Shown piece by piece: positions 1-9,593 of a stretch of 64,000 nt of DNA (positions within the stretch are counted from its first letter, which is position 1; the number at the start of each line of letters is the position of its first letter). Location of the stretch: positions 186,001-250,000 of the forward strand of contig DASUNM010000024.1 in NCBI GenBank assembly GCA_036277115.1, in the 5' to 3' direction. Both the position numbers and the translations under genes were made by a program. The notes under the pieces were generated by a model. That model was not told where the DNA came from. It made no database searches and was given only the letters and a program-made list of their open reading frames with translations. The stretch is from Pyrinomonadaceae bacterium (GTDB lineage: Bacteria > Acidobacteriota > Blastocatellia > Pyrinomonadales > Pyrinomonadaceae).

Positions 1-604
1 GCGGCGCTCCGGTCGAGTTCCAGATCTTCGGGTCGATTAGCTTGCCATCGACTCGAGCCACCAAACGTATGACGCCATCCTGACCAACACGCCGGAGGTG
101 GTTGCCATCCGAAAGGTAAAGTGTTTCATCGGCCGCCCAATGATAGGCGATGACCTGCTGCAAAGGTGGTTCGCCCTTTGCGACTTCGCCTGCGCCTCGG
201 AAGCGCCGCACAGTTCCGGCAGAGGTCCGTTCCACGATCTGCGCGCCCTTTTGGAAAATAAGCGCACCGCGTTTGCCGACGGCAAAAACCAGGGCGTTCA
301 CGTGTGACTCTTCGGCAACCTTGAAAGGCTTGCCGCCGGCGAGGTCAATGCGAAACAGGGCGCCGCCCATCTCCTGAAAAGATTCTGAGTAGATCCGTCC
401 ATCCAAACCGCGCGTCGTCCAATGCGCGTGAAAGTTCTTCGCTAACGCTTGTTGCTTCTTGCCCTTCTCCAGCCGCCACACGGCGTTGTACATCGAGTCT
501 CCGAAAATCACCGTATTGGCATCGAGGGCGATCAGACCGCCGCCCGGATGAGCGGCCACAGAAACGGGCAGGATAAGAAATAGCAGCGCCTTGATAAGCT
601 TCAT
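1..604 (-). CDS. Secreted beta-propeller-like protein, 3' end outside the window
   Basis: An open frame reads leftward from an ATG at 604 with no stop before base 1, giving at least 201 codons. The N-terminus (MKLIKALLFLILPVSVAA) is a typical signal peptide, so the product is probably exported. The body has short segments such as 'LDANTVIFGDSMYNAVWRL', 'GLDGRIYSESF' and 'ETLYLSDGNHLRRVGQDG', which recall NHL/SMP-30-like propeller blades. This is a weak resemblance and no function is assigned. A purine-rich GGAGGG lies about 10 bases upstream of the ATG. The gene follows the tricorn protease gene on the same strand, separated by about 140 bases that hold a strong hairpin, so it is probably a separate unit. 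Confidence 0.7.
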   Translation of the reverse strand, partial: MKLIKALLFLILPVSVAAHPGGGLIALDANTVIFGDSMYNAVWRLEKGKKQQALAKNFHAHWTTRGLDGRIYSESFQEMGGALFRIDLAGGKPFKVAEESHVNALVFAVGKRGALIFQKGAQIVERTSAGTVRRFRGAGEVAKGEPPLQQVIAYHWAADETLYLSDGNHLRRVGQDGVIRLVARVDGKLIDPKIWNSTGAP

Positions 605-651
605 TGTCCGAATCGCCCTCCGAGTGAATCCATTTTACCGGTGAAAATGTA

Positions 652-690
652 ATCGCCTCTCGGAAGTGGCGTTCACTTCCAAGAGGCGAT
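652..690 (-). terminator. Hairpin downstream of the tricorn protease gene
   Basis: Two 17-base arms (ATCGCCTCTCGGAAGTG and its complement with one mismatch) enclose a 5-base loop. Read on the minus strand the stem is followed by TTACATTTT. Its place after the tricorn stop codon fits a terminator, although the T run is interrupted. Confidence 0.55.
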
Positions 691-706
691 GTTCCTTTCT
701 ATGACT

Positions 707-742
707 GGCAGCGGCTATAAACATTCCGCTCCTCCGGAGCGG
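707..742. repeat. Dispersed element A, copy 1 (CTATAAACATTCCGCTCC)
   Basis: The core CTATAAACATTCCGCTCC followed by a GGAGCG return arm recurs, with small changes, at 24302-24337 and 38874-38914. All three copies lie outside genes. The element ends 6 bases beyond the tricorn stop codon. Confidence 0.6.
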
Positions 743-747
743 CCCGC

Positions 748-3700
748 TTATGGTTGCCGGTTGCCAGGCTCGCGACCTTTTACCACCGGCCGGGGTTTGT
801 GATAGTTCGGATACGCCGGCCGCTTTACCTTCGGTGGCGGGTTCTTTTGAAGGGCCGTCATCACCACCTCGACCGCTTTCTCAAGTTGCGGATCACGTCC
901 TTCACGCCAGGCCTTCGGATCCATTTCGACCTCGATGTCGGGCGAGACACCGCGGTTCTCAACTTCCCACTCGCCTTCGGGGCTGTAGAACGCGAAGTGC
1001 GGCGCCGTTACTGAACCACCGTCAATCAACACCGGGTAACCGCCGATGCCCACCAGCCCGCCCCAGGTTCGCTTGCCGATAAGTGGGCCAATGCTGTGCC
1101 GGCGAAACATCCAGGGCAGTAAATCGCCGCCACTGCCGGCGTACTCGTTGATGATCATGGCCTTTGGACCAGGCAGCGTGCCGAATGGTTGGCGAAAGTC
1201 ATCGCCATCGCGCACTGCCCAGTAGCTGTTCAGCGGCTTTTGCAGGTAATCGATGATGTAGTCAGCCGCGTGACCGCCGCCGTTGAAGCGCTCATCAATT
1301 ACTGCTCCCTGTTTGTGGAGCTGCGCAAAGTAGTAACGGTTGAAGTTGGTGTACCCACCTCCAGCCGTGTCGGGCAGCCAGACATAGGCGAGCTTGCCGC
1401 CGGTCATCTGGTCCACCTTGCGGCGGTTGCCTTCGATCCAAGCCAGAGTTCGCAAGCCGCCTTCGTTCGGAACCGGCACGACCGTTACTTCGCGAGAGCC
1501 GGCGCCGTCCGGGTTGGCCCCGACGCGAATCACAATCTGTTTGTTCGAGGTGTTCTGAAAGTAGCTGTAAACGTTGTCATTCGCCGTGAGATTCCGGCCG
1601 TTGACGGCGAGCAGGTATTCGCCCTCCTGCACGTTGACCCCTGGTTGCGTGAGCGGGGCGCGCAGTTGCGGGTTCCAATTCTCACCATCAAATATTTTCG
1701 CGAAACGATAACGGCCGTTTTCAATCGCGTAGTTTGCGCCTAGCAATCCGCCCGGCACGCGCTTGGGGTCGGGCAGGTCTCCGCCCCCGACGTTGAGATG
1801 GCCGACCGTCAACTCGCCGAACATTTCCTGGAAGAGATAACTCAGGTCAGCGCGGTGAGTGAGCGCATTCAGGTACGGTTCATACTTCTTCGCCGTGGCC
1901 TTCAGATCGAGGCCGTGGTAATTGGGGTCATAGAAAAAGTCGCGCTGAATGCGCCAGGCCTCGCGATACATCTGTTGCCACTCGGCCTTCGGGTCAACAT
2001 AGACCTCGATGTCCTCGGTCTTGATCTTTCCTTCGCCGGGTTTGATCGGCTGGGTGGTGGAAGCGATGAACCAGTTGTCGGCTTGACCGGCAGTTTGACG
2101 GAAGAGCATCTTTTCGCCGTTGGCCGAGAGGTCAAAGCTGCGCACTCCGTCCAGAACCTTTTCGAACTTGCGCTTCTCCATGTCGAACTTGTGCAGCGTG
2201 ACCCCCGTCACACCGGGAGCAGGCGGCCCAGCTTCAATAAGGAAGACGGTATTCGCTTTACCCGTCGCCAATCCTACGAAGTTGCGAGCCGGGATTGGCA
2301 GAGCAAGGACGCGCTGGTCGGCACGCTCAAAATCAATTGTGACTTTCGGCGGCGCCTTCTTGTCATCCGGCTTAGCGCCGGGCTTAGCAGCGGCCGCAGG
2401 CGCAGCCGGATCGGTTTTCTGCTCGCCCTCCGCCGGCTTGTCGCCCGCTTCAGGCTTTTTCTCGTCGCCGGTTTTCTCTTCATCGCTTTCAGGCGCGAGC
2501 GGCGAAGGGTCGGTCTTTTTCAGGACGACCACGTAGGCGCTGCGCGTCGGCTGATGCGGATAGCCCGACATATCGAAGCCGGAAAGTTTCGGCCCGATGT
2601 CGGTGCTGGCCATGAAGTAGAGGTGCTTGCCATTCTTGTCGAACGCAGCCCAACTCGCATCACTCAAACCGTCTGTCACTTGCCGCGTTTTCGCTTCCTC
2701 CAACGAATAGATGAAGACCGCGCTGTACCACGACTCCAAAGGCTTGGTGTAAGCCAGCCAGCGGCTATCCGGCGACCAACTGGCATTGAAGCCTGCACCG
2801 CGTCGCGAGGTGTCAACCTTGATCGGCGTTCCTTTGTCGATATCCACGTACCAGAGGTTGAGCCGCTTGTCCGTGAACGCAATCTTCTTGCTGTCGGGCG
2901 ACCAGTTTGGCGCGTAGAAGAAGGATGGCGGATTTCCGAGGCTGATCTTTTTGACCTCGCCCATTCCGCTCTGCTGTCTGAGATGGAGCGCGTACTCGCC
3001 CGACTCATCGGAGAAATAGGCGATCCACTTGCCGTCCGGCGACCAGGCGGGGTCGCGGTCAGCGACGCCCGTGGTGTTGGTCAGATTGCGTACGTCACCC
3101 TTCTCGGCAGGCACGGTGATAATTTCGCCGCGCGCTTCAAAGAGAGCGCGCGCGCCGGTCGGAGAGAGGTTGGCATTCAGGATGCGGTCGGCAACCTTCT
3201 CGTACTTCGCCCGGACTGACGGGACATCGGCGTTGATCGTGACGGGGACGCGTTTAGTCTTACCCGACTTTAGATCGTAAAGATTAATCGAGCCGAACTG
3301 CTCATAGACGATCGCATCAGCGGATGCCGACGCCGACTTAATATCCAAGCCGTCGTTCTCAATTACTTCCGATATTCTTTTGGAGGCCGTGTCGTACGCA
3401 AAGAGCGTAATGGTTCCGTCGCGGTCAGAAAGGAAATAGACCTTGCGCGAATCTCCCGACGGCCACATAGGATTAAAGTCGTTGGAATCAGTCCGAGGTA
3501 TCTTCTCAACGCTCGAGTCGCTCAGGTTAGCAAGGTAAATGGGAGTGGCCAGGCCGCCACGATAACGCTTCCACGTGTTGAAAGCGCGCGGCAGCGGCAC
3601 GTATGCGAGCCGCGCGCCGTCCGGCGAGTACGAACCTTCGTAAGCCATCGGCAGCGGCACCTGCGTCGGTTGCACGCCATCAACAGCCATCGTGAAGAGC

Positions 3701-4107
3701 TGCGCCGTGCGCCCGCTTTCGGCCTGGCGGCCAGAGACAAAGAGCACTGATTTTCCATCCGGCGTCCAACCCGCAAGTTGATCCCCGCCGGGATGGTAGG
3801 TCAGCCGCCTGGGCACACCGCCCGCGGCGGGCATGACATAAATATCCACGTTCCCGTCGTATTCACCGGTGAAAGCTATCCACTGCCCGTCGGGCGAGAA
3901 TTGCGGGCTGAATTCCCGCCCAACTCCCGTCGTCAAGCGGCTAGCCTCGCCGCCATCGCGCCCCACCGCCCACAAATCGCCGGCGTAGGAAAACACGATG
4001 TGTGTTTTATTCAGCGTCGGCGTCCGCATCAGGAGCGAGGTGGCTTGCGCAGAAACGAAGGACGTCGCGCTTAGGATTAACGCTAAGATCAGGATTAACT
4101 TTTTCAT
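748..4107 (-). CDS. Tricorn-type S41 protease, secreted, 1119 aa
   Basis: This is a bacterial homologue of the archaeal tricorn protease, a large serine peptidase that trims oligopeptides. A signal peptide (MKKLILILALILSATSFVSA) places it in the periplasm or outside. The N-terminal half carries repeated PD40/WD40-like propeller motifs such as 'SPDGQWIAF', 'SPDGKWIAYFSD' and 'SPDSKKIAF'. A low-complexity Glu/Lys/Pro/Ala linker lies at about 540-595, followed by a PDZ-like region and the S41 core. Ser992 (in AGSGGD), His770 (in GELTVGH) and Glu1050 (in VENRG) match the spacing of tricorn Ser965, His746 and Glu1023. The residue before the His is Gly, where tricorn has Ser745. AAGGAGTTGAA just before the ATG is a good ribosome binding site and fixes the start. 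It appears to be a single-gene unit. Confidence 0.9.
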   Translation of the reverse strand: MKKLILILALILSATSFVSAQATSLLMRTPTLNKTHIVFSYAGDLWAVGRDGGEASRLTTGVGREFSPQFSPDGQWIAFTGEYDGNVDIYVMPAAGGVPRRLTYHPGGDQLAGWTPDGKSVLFVSGRQAESGRTAQLFTMAVDGVQPTQVPLPMAYEGSYSPDGARLAYVPLPRAFNTWKRYRGGLATPIYLANLSDSSVEKIPRTDSNDFNPMWPSGDSRKVYFLSDRDGTITLFAYDTASKRISEVIENDGLDIKSASASADAIVYEQFGSINLYDLKSGKTKRVPVTINADVPSVRAKYEKVADRILNANLSPTGARALFEARGEIITVPAEKGDVRNLTNTTGVADRDPAWSPDGKWIAYFSDESGEYALHLRQQSGMGEVKKISLGNPPSFFYAPNWSPDSKKIAFTDKRLNLWYVDIDKGTPIKVDTSRRGAGFNASWSPDSRWLAYTKPLESWYSAVFIYSLEEAKTRQVTDGLSDASWAAFDKNGKHLYFMASTDIGPKLSGFDMSGYPHQPTRSAYVVVLKKTDPSPLAPESDEEKTGDEKKPEAGDKPAEGEQKTDPAAPAAAAKPGAKPDDKKAPPKVTIDFERADQRVLALPIPARNFVGLATGKANTVFLIEAGPPAPGVTGVTLHKFDMEKRKFEKVLDGVRSFDLSANGEKMLFRQTAGQADNWFIASTTQPIKPGEGKIKTEDIEVYVDPKAEWQQMYREAWRIQRDFFYDPNYHGLDLKATAKKYEPYLNALTHRADLSYLFQEMFGELTVGHLNVGGGDLPDPKRVPGGLLGANYAIENGRYRFAKIFDGENWNPQLRAPLTQPGVNVQEGEYLLAVNGRNLTANDNVYSYFQNTSNKQIVIRVGANPDGAGSREVTVVPVPNEGGLRTLAWIEGNRRKVDQMTGGKLAYVWLPDTAGGGYTNFNRYYFAQLHKQGAVIDERFNGGGHAADYIIDYLQKPLNSYWAVRDGDDFRQPFGTLPGPKAMIINEYAGSGGDLLPWMFRRHSIGPLIGKRTWGGLVGIGGYPVLIDGGSVTAPHFAFYSPEGEWEVENRGVSPDIEVEMDPKAWREGRDPQLEKAVEVVMTALQKNPPPKVKRPAYPNYHKPRPVVKGREPGNRQP

Positions 4108-4340
4108 TTCAACTCCTTATTGAGAGAAACATGGCTAAGTGTCCGGGCTGAACCATAATCGCTACACTCGGATCTTTCGAAGAGCCGCCGAAGGGATGGC
4201 ACGCACTCCCGCGCTCCAGTCGATGAGGGAGACCTCAATCACGACCAGTTGGAAGCACGAGAATTCTTTGAAGGGTCCATCCCTGAAAATTCCTAAACGG
4301 TGTGGACGTTAGGCAAGGTTATCCATCTACATCACTAAAG

Positions 4341-4416
<76 letters not shown>

Positions 4417-4438
4417 ACGGAAGAACTGAGTTTAAGAA

Positions 4439-4520
4439 GTCCAACGTCCAAAGTCCAATGTCCAAAGTTCCACCCAGGCGAATTGCGTACATTGGACTTT
4501 GGACATTAGACCTTGGACTT
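4439..4520. repeat. Heptad inverted repeat R1, word GTCCAAN
   Basis: The left arm is four to five tandem 7-base units (GTCCAAC, GTCCAAA, GTCCAAT, GTCCAAA). The right arm, from 4491, is their complement (TTGGACT, TTGGACA, TTAGACC, TTGGACT). The right arm runs into the first base of the purA stop codon. The same word is used in R2 at the other end of purA. Confidence 0.85.
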
Positions 4521-5830
4521 CAACGAAGCCACTCCGCCAACAATGACTCGCGCACCACGATCGTCTGTGAGCGTTCAGGGCCGGTGGAGATCAAACCAAT
4601 CTGCACGCCGATCTGGGTTGAAAGGAAGTTGACGTACTCGCGTGCGGCGCGCGGAAGGTCGCTCAAATCGGTGACGCCGACAGTTGGGCTCTTCCAGCCT
4701 GGCAGCGTTTCATAGACGGGCACAACGCGACGCATCTCGTGCGAGACCGAGGGAAGCGAATCAACCTTTTTCCCGTTCATTTCATAGCCGACGCAGATTT
4801 TGATTTCGTCCAAAGCATCCAGCACATCGAGCTTTGTCAGGGCCACGGAACTGAAGCCGTTGATCTCAGCCGCGTAGCGCGTGGCGAAAGCGTCGAACCA
4901 GCCGCAGCGACGCGGGCGGCCCGTTGAGGCGCCGTATTCATGCCCGCGTTCGCGGATCAACTGGCCGAGTTCTTCTTCGCCCTCGAGCATCTCGGTGGGA
5001 AACGGCCCTTCGCCGACCCGCGTCGTGTACGTGCGGACGATGCCGAGCACGCCGGTGATGTGCTTCGGCGCGAGACCGGTGCCGACACACGCGCCGCCGA
5101 CTGTCGTGCTCGACGAGGTAACGAATGGATACGTGCCGTGATCGACGTCGAGGAGCGTCGCCTGAGCGCCTTCCAACAAAATCGTGCGACGCGAGGCGGC
5201 TGCCTGATTTAAAAAGTGACTGGTGTCGGCGATGAAGGGCGCGAGACGCTCAACGAGAAAAGACGTCTCCATGATAATCGTGTCGGCATCGAGGGGATCG
5301 CCGCCGTAGGCTTCGATGATTCGGTTCGCGTCTTCCAGGTTGCGCTCAATCCGTGAACGCAGAACTTCCGGAACCAGCGCATCGGCGACCCGAATGCCGC
5401 GCCGGCCGGCCTTATCTTCGTACGCCGGGCCGATGCCGCGCAGCGTTGTGCCGACTTTCTCGTTACCCAGACGTTCTTCGCTCGTGTGATCCAGCGCGCG
5501 GTGATAGGGAAGAATCAGGTGCGCGCGTGAACTAACCTTCACTCGCTCAGGCGTAATGTGGATGCCCTGCGCGGCCAGCCGGTCGGCCTCTTCGAAGAAG
5601 GCTTTGGGATCGATCACCATGCCGTTGCCGAGCACGCAGGTCTTGCCTTCGTGCACGATGCCGGACGGCAGCAGATGAAGGACAAACGACTGGTTCCCGA
5701 CCTGCACTGAATGACCGGCGTTGTGACCGCCCTGGAAGCGGACGACAATGTCGAAGCGCTCGGCCAGCAGATCGACGATCTTGCCTTTGCCTTCATCACC
5801 CCACTGGGCGCCGATGACTGCGATAACCAT
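4520..5830 (-). CDS. purA: Adenylosuccinate synthetase
   Basis: PurA joins IMP and aspartate using GTP to form adenylosuccinate, the first committed step to AMP; it is cytosolic. The N-terminus [11 protein letters not shown] is the family glycine-rich loop, with Asp12 and His40 (QGGHNAGH) as the expected catalytic pair. The C-terminal half has the conserved '[12 protein letters not shown]' region. Length is 436 aa, normal for the family. The frame stays open nine codons upstream, but those codons (MDFGRWTVF) are translated heptad repeat, so the start is the ATG at 5830 before [10 protein letters not shown]. No Shine-Dalgarno sequence is visible. Heptad elements R1 and R2 bracket the gene. Confidence 0.97.
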   Translation of the reverse strand: MVIAVIGAQWGDEGKGKIVDLLAERFDIVVRFQGGHNAGHSVQVGNQSFVLHLLPSGIVHEGKTCVLGNGMVIDPKAFFEEADRLAAQGIHITPERVKVSSRAHLILPYHRALDHTSEERLGNEKVGTTLRGIGPAYEDKAGRRGIRVADALVPEVLRSRIERNLEDANRIIEAYGGDPLDADTIIMETSFLVERLAPFIADTSHFLNQAAASRRTILLEGAQATLLDVDHGTYPFVTSSSTTVGGACVGTGLAPKHITGVLGIVRTYTTRVGEGPFPTEMLEGEEELGQLIRERGHEYGASTGRPRRCGWFDAFATRYAAEINGFSSVALTKLDVLDALDEIKICVGYEMNGKKVDSLPSVSHEMRRVVPVYETLPGWKSPTVGVTDLSDLPRAAREYVNFLSTQIGVQIGLISTGPERSQTIVVRESLLAEWLR

Positions 5831-5837
5831 AAAAACA

Positions 5838-5922
5838 GTCCAACGTCCAAAGTCCAAGGTCCGACGTCCCTCTAAAGTCTAAAGTCACCGGCTTTGGACT
5901 TTAGACTTTGGACATTGGACTT
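5838..5922. repeat. Heptad inverted repeat R2, word GTCCAAN
   Basis: Five 7-base units (GTCCAAC, GTCCAAA, GTCCAAG, GTCCGAC, GTCCCTC) are followed from 5890 by an inverted arm (CTTTGGACTTTAGACTTTGG and onward). It lies between the trxA terminator and the purA start codon and ends 7 bases before the ATG. Confidence 0.85.
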
Positions 5923-5936
5923 ACTTAGACACAAAA

Positions 5937-5976
5937 CAGGCGCGGCTGTTCTCACAAACAAAGATAGCCGCGCCTG
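5937..5976 (-). terminator. Rho-independent terminator after trxA
   Basis: CAGGCGCGGCT and AGCCGCGCCTG form a perfect 11-base-pair stem with an 18-base loop. On the minus strand the stem is followed by TTTTGTGT. It lies 14 bases after the trxA stop. Confidence 0.85.
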
Positions 5977-5990
5977 AAACTCTTAAAAAC

Positions 5991-6335
5991 TTAAGCCGTG
6001 GCCGCGGTACTGATGTGCTTGTCCAGCATGCGCGAGATGGCGCCTTCGGAAGTGGCCCCGACCACACGCTCTTCTTCGCGGCCGTTCTTAAAAAGAATCA
6101 GGGTCGGAATGCCCTTGATGCCGTAACGCTGCGAAACCGACGGGTTGTCATCCACGTTCAGCTTCACCACGCGCGCTGTCGATGCGTACTTGTCGGCGAC
6201 GGCTTCGACGGTGGGCGCGAGCATGCGGCAGGGCGCGCACCAGGCCGCCCAGAAGTCGACCAGCACCGGCTGCTCATGCTTCAAAACGTCTGCTTCAAAA
6301 CTGCTATCACTAACTTCTCTTACGTTGTCACTCAT
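5991..6335 (-). CDS. trxA: Thioredoxin
   Basis: This is a small cytosolic disulfide reductase of 114 aa, a single thioredoxin fold without signal peptide. The active site is WCAPC (Cys33 and Cys36) instead of the common WCGPC. The cis-proline loop (KGIPTLILF) and the buried Asp27 in VDFWA are present. AAGGAGCTTAAGTA before the ATG supports the start. The gene follows glgA by 58 bases on the same strand and ends at a clear terminator, so glgA-trxA may be co-transcribed. Confidence 0.96.
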   Translation of the reverse strand: MSDNVREVSDSSFEADVLKHEQPVLVDFWAAWCAPCRMLAPTVEAVADKYASTARVVKLNVDDNPSVSQRYGIKGIPTLILFKNGREEERVVGATSEGAISRMLDKHISTAATA

Positions 6336-6393
6336 TACTTAAGCTCCTTGAAACTATCTCTTGGTTCGGTGGAATCGGTGCCCGTTTGCCGCC

Positions 6394-7812
6394 TCACTTG
6401 AGCATCGATTCGTAAAACTGAATGTAATTTTTGGCTGCGGCCGACCAGGAATTGTCTGCGACCATTCCATTACGTTGAATCTTCGCCCACGCTTCCGAGT
6501 TGTTATAAAAGTAAAGCCCTTCGCGAATTTTTTCAAGCATGGCCGCCGCGTTGTACGGACCGAACTTGAAACCGTTTCCCGTGCCGTTCTTTGCATCGAA
6601 ATTCCTGACGGTATCTTCAAGTCCGCCCGTCGCCCGCACGATGGGAACTGTACCGTAACGCATGCTGTACATTTGATTCAGCCCGCAAGGCTCGTACAAA
6701 GACGGCATCAGGAACATGTCGGCGCCCGCTTCGATTTGATGCGCCAGTGGTTCGCCGGCGTAACCTTTGTAAACGCCGACACGTTGGGGCGCGGCATCGT
6801 GCCAGCTCTGCAAAAAGTCCTCGTACTCGCGAGCGCCGGCGCCGAGCGCGATAAAGAAAGCGCCGGTATCGAGGATGCCACCCGCCGCTTGTCGAATCAG
6901 GTCATAGCCTTTTTGTCCCACGAGCCGCGAGATGATGGCGATGATCGGCCGTTCAGGTTCCGCGGGCAGCTTGAAGCGACGAAGCAAATCCAGTTTGCAT
7001 TCACGTTTACCCGAAAGGTCGTCAGCCGAAAAGTTCTTTGCGATATGAGGATCTGTCTCAGGATTCCAAACGTCGTAGTCCACGCCGTTGGTGATTCCGG
7101 CGAGCCGGTCGCTGCGCGCGCGCATCAGCCAATCCAGGCCATAACCCTGTTCGGACGTCTGAATCTCGCGTGCATAAGTTGGGCTGACGGTCGATAGCGC
7201 ATCGGCGGCGACGATGCCGGCTTTCAGGGCCGACGCTGCGCCTTCCAGCATGAACGCATCGCGATAAGCAGCGAAATCCATCCACCAAAGGTTCTCGGGA
7301 TCGAATGCACCCTGATATGCGAGGTTGTGAATCGAGAAGAGCACCCGTGTCTCGGCAAAGAACGGCTCGTGCCGCCGCCGCGCGCGCAATTCCACGGACG
7401 CAAATCCGCACGGCCAATCATTGAGGTGAACAATGTCGGGCTTGTCGCCGATTCTTTGCAGCAGCGCGATCGCCGCGCGACAGTAGAAAGCGAACCGCTC
7501 GAAATCGTCGGTGTCGCCGTAAATCGATTTGCGCGAAAAATAGTGCGGCGATTCGATGAAGTAAGTCGGCGCGCCCAGCGCATCACTGATGCGGACCGGA
7601 ACACGCGGCCGGCGACCACGCCAATTCACTTCGAGGTCTTCGGTGTATGTGCCGGTGAGCAGGCCTCGATCGACTTGATCGTAGAGCGGCAGAATCAGGA
7701 GTGAATCAACGGTTTCGGCGTGAAGCGCTTTAGTTAAGGCTCCGGAAACGTCGGCCAGGCCGCCGGTCTTGGCGAAAGGAAGCGCTTCGGATGAAAGGAT
7801 TGCTACGCGCAT
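6394..7812 (-). CDS. glgA: Glycogen synthase (ADP-glucose)
   Basis: GlgA elongates glycogen using ADP-glucose; it is a cytosolic GT5 enzyme of the GT-B fold. The N-terminal FAKTGGLADV holds the ADP-glucose-binding Lys15. The C-terminal half has the donor-site signature 'PSLYEPCGLNQMYSMRYG' followed by 'VRATGGLEDTV'. Length is 472 aa, as expected. The start ATG at 7812 immediately precedes RVAILSSEA, the usual N-terminus. No Shine-Dalgarno sequence is visible upstream, where heptad element R3 fills the 78-base gap to rho. No other glycogen genes are nearby. Confidence 0.96.
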   Translation of the reverse strand: MRVAILSSEALPFAKTGGLADVSGALTKALHAETVDSLLILPLYDQVDRGLLTGTYTEDLEVNWRGRRPRVPVRISDALGAPTYFIESPHYFSRKSIYGDTDDFERFAFYCRAAIALLQRIGDKPDIVHLNDWPCGFASVELRARRRHEPFFAETRVLFSIHNLAYQGAFDPENLWWMDFAAYRDAFMLEGAASALKAGIVAADALSTVSPTYAREIQTSEQGYGLDWLMRARSDRLAGITNGVDYDVWNPETDPHIAKNFSADDLSGKRECKLDLLRRFKLPAEPERPIIAIISRLVGQKGYDLIRQAAGGILDTGAFFIALGAGAREYEDFLQSWHDAAPQRVGVYKGYAGEPLAHQIEAGADMFLMPSLYEPCGLNQMYSMRYGTVPIVRATGGLEDTVRNFDAKNGTGNGFKFGPYNAAAMLEKIREGLYFYNNSEAWAKIQRNGMVADNSWSAAAKNYIQFYESMLK

Positions 7813-7821
7813 TAGGGGTAA

Positions 7822-7886
7822 CGGGTGACAGGTGACAGGTGACGGGATTCTTACAACCGATCACCTGTCACCCGGCACCCGTCACC
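7822..7886. repeat. Heptad inverted repeat R3, word GTGACAG
   Basis: GGGTGACAGGTGACAGGTGA (7-base units GTGACAG) is followed after 15 bases by the inverted arm CACCTGTCACCCGGCACCCG. It occupies nearly all of the space between the rho stop (7891) and the glgA start (7812). Confidence 0.85.
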
Positions 7887-7890
7887 GTTT

Positions 7891-9249
7891 CTACTGTTGC
7901 ATTGAGGCCAGAAACTCTGCGTTGCTCTTGGTCTTTTCGATGCGCTCGAGCACGACTTCCATTTGCTCGGTCGGGGACAACGGATTCAACACGCGACGCA
8001 TGACCCAGATCCGAGCCAGATCTTCCTTCGGGATCAGCAGCTCTTCCTTACGCGTGCCGGAACGTTGCAGGTCGATGGCCGGGAATAGACGCTTGTCGCT
8101 CAGGCGACGGTCCAGATGAATTTCGGAGTTGCCGGTGCCCTTGAACTCTTCAAAGATCACGTCGTCCATGCGCGAACCGGTGTCGATAAGCGCCGTGGCA
8201 ATGATCGTCAGCGATCCGCCTTCTTCAATATTACGGGCCGCGCCGAAGAACCGCTTCGGACGCTGCAACGCGTTCGAGTCGATACCACCCGAGAGGATTT
8301 TGCCGCTGGGCGGAACGACCGCGTTGTGCGCTCGCGCCAGACGCGTGATTGAGTCGAGCAGGATTACGACGTCACGCTTGTGCTCGACCAGGCGCTTGGC
8401 TTTCTCGATCACCATGTCGGCAACCTGCACGTGGCGCGTCGGCGGTTCATCAAAGGTAGATGAGATGACCTCGCCCTGAACTGACCGCTGCATGTCGGTG
8501 ACTTCTTCCGGCCGCTCGTCAATCAGCAATACGATCAGAGTAACTTCCGGGTGGTTCTGCGCGATTGAGTTCGCAATCGTTTGCAGCAGCATCGTTTTAC
8601 CGGTGCGCGGCGGGGAAACGACCAGGGCGCGCTGGCCCTTGCCGATCGGCGTCACCAGATCGATAACCCGAGCCGAGAGGTTGTCCGGAGCGACCTCCAT
8701 TTTCAGCATTTCGTCCGGATAGAGTGGCGTCAGATTGTCGAAGAAAACCTTTTCGCGCGCCATGTCAGGCGATTCAAAGTTGATCGCTTCAACCTTGATC
8801 AGCGCGAAGTACCGTTCGCCTTCCTTGGGTGGACGAATCTGGCCGCTGATGGTGTCGCCGGTGCGCAGGTCGAACTTGCGAATTTGCGAAGGCGAAACGT
8901 AGATGTCATCCGGCCCCGGCAGGTAGTTGTATTCCGGGGCTCGCAGGAACCCGAAGCCGTCGGGCAGTGTTTCCAGCACGCCTTCCGAAAAGATCAAGCC
9001 GCTCTTTTCGGTCTGCGCGGCCAGGACTTTGAAAATCAGCTCCTGCTTGCGCATGCCGGTAGCGCCGGGAACGTCCATGCCCTTGGCGACTTGCGTCAGC
9101 TTGGAGATGGACATCTCTTTGAGCTCAGACAGATTAAAAACATCTGGATGGCCGTCTTTACTCGGCACGTACTCTTCGCCTGCGTCAACGGTGGCGACAC
9201 CGCCTCCGTTGTCGCCGCCATTCGTAGTAGATCTTCTTCTATTTGCCAT
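7891..9249 (-). CDS. rho: Transcription termination factor Rho
   Basis: Rho is a hexameric RNA-dependent ATPase that releases transcripts. The order is a polar N-terminal extension (1-35), a Rho N-terminal helical domain (about 38-80), the RNA-binding cold-shock-like domain around '[20 protein letters not shown]' (95-115), and the ATPase with Walker A PPRTGKT (213-219), Walker [13 protein letters not shown] and the Q-loop region. Length is 452 aa, slightly long because of the Gly/Asn-rich N-terminal tail. About 340 bases without a gene lie upstream, so a leader with autoregulation by Rho is plausible but not shown. Confidence 0.97.
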   Translation of the reverse strand: MANRRRSTTNGGDNGGGVATVDAGEEYVPSKDGHPDVFNLSELKEMSISKLTQVAKGMDVPGATGMRKQELIFKVLAAQTEKSGLIFSEGVLETLPDGFGFLRAPEYNYLPGPDDIYVSPSQIRKFDLRTGDTISGQIRPPKEGERYFALIKVEAINFESPDMAREKVFFDNLTPLYPDEMLKMEVAPDNLSARVIDLVTPIGKGQRALVVSPPRTGKTMLLQTIANSIAQNHPEVTLIVLLIDERPEEVTDMQRSVQGEVISSTFDEPPTRHVQVADMVIEKAKRLVEHKRDVVILLDSITRLARAHNAVVPPSGKILSGGIDSNALQRPKRFFGAARNIEEGGSLTIIATALIDTGSRMDDVIFEEFKGTGNSEIHLDRRLSDKRLFPAIDLQRSGTRKEELLIPKEDLARIWVMRRVLNPLSPTEQMEVVLERIEKTKSNAEFLASMQQ

Positions 9250-9593
9250 ATCAGTTCTTTCGTCGGCAGCCGCGGGGCTACCAGGTCGTTCGAGATTTCA
9301 GCATGCTGTCAATTGATTTGAGCGATGCCGGTCAAAAAGGGAAAGCGCGATCGGGGAAGCTCAAGTGGGGGCCTCCACCGCAAAAAAACGGTTTATGCCA
9401 ACTGCTGCCTCGGAATCCAGGATTGGTTAATTAATCGTGTTTTGGATGCCGCTGGCAGGATCCGCGTGGTCTCAGATCAGAACCTCAGAATGTCTTGTGA
9501 GCCTGATTCAGTTTGGAAATCCTATTCTAAACAAAAGCTCAAAAATCGCAAGTGCTGAGTACTAGAAAACCTTAGATCGGTTCGGCAGAACCA
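9250..9593. other. 344-base gap upstream of rho
   Basis: No credible gene on either strand. The short plus-strand frames here are overlapping, contain no recognisable motif and start without ribosome sites. Besides a candidate promoter at 9524-9551 on the minus strand I see no strong hairpin. It is the likely rho leader. Confidence 0.5.
9524..9551 (-). promoter_or_regulatory. Candidate sigma-70 promoter for rho
   Basis: On the minus strand TTGCGA and TAGAAT are separated by 16 bases. They lie about 275 bases upstream of the rho ATG and would give a long leader. Found by eye only. Confidence 0.35.

Noticed and set aside
1798..3219. A 473-codon plus-strand frame opposite the tricorn protease gene
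   Set aside because: It mirrors the coding pattern of a well-supported gene, has no domain motif and no ribosome site; G+C-rich genes give such frames by chance.
5831..5857. Upstream extension of purA
   Set aside because: The nine codons are translated GTCCAAN repeat; family alignments start at [15 protein letters not shown] sequence.
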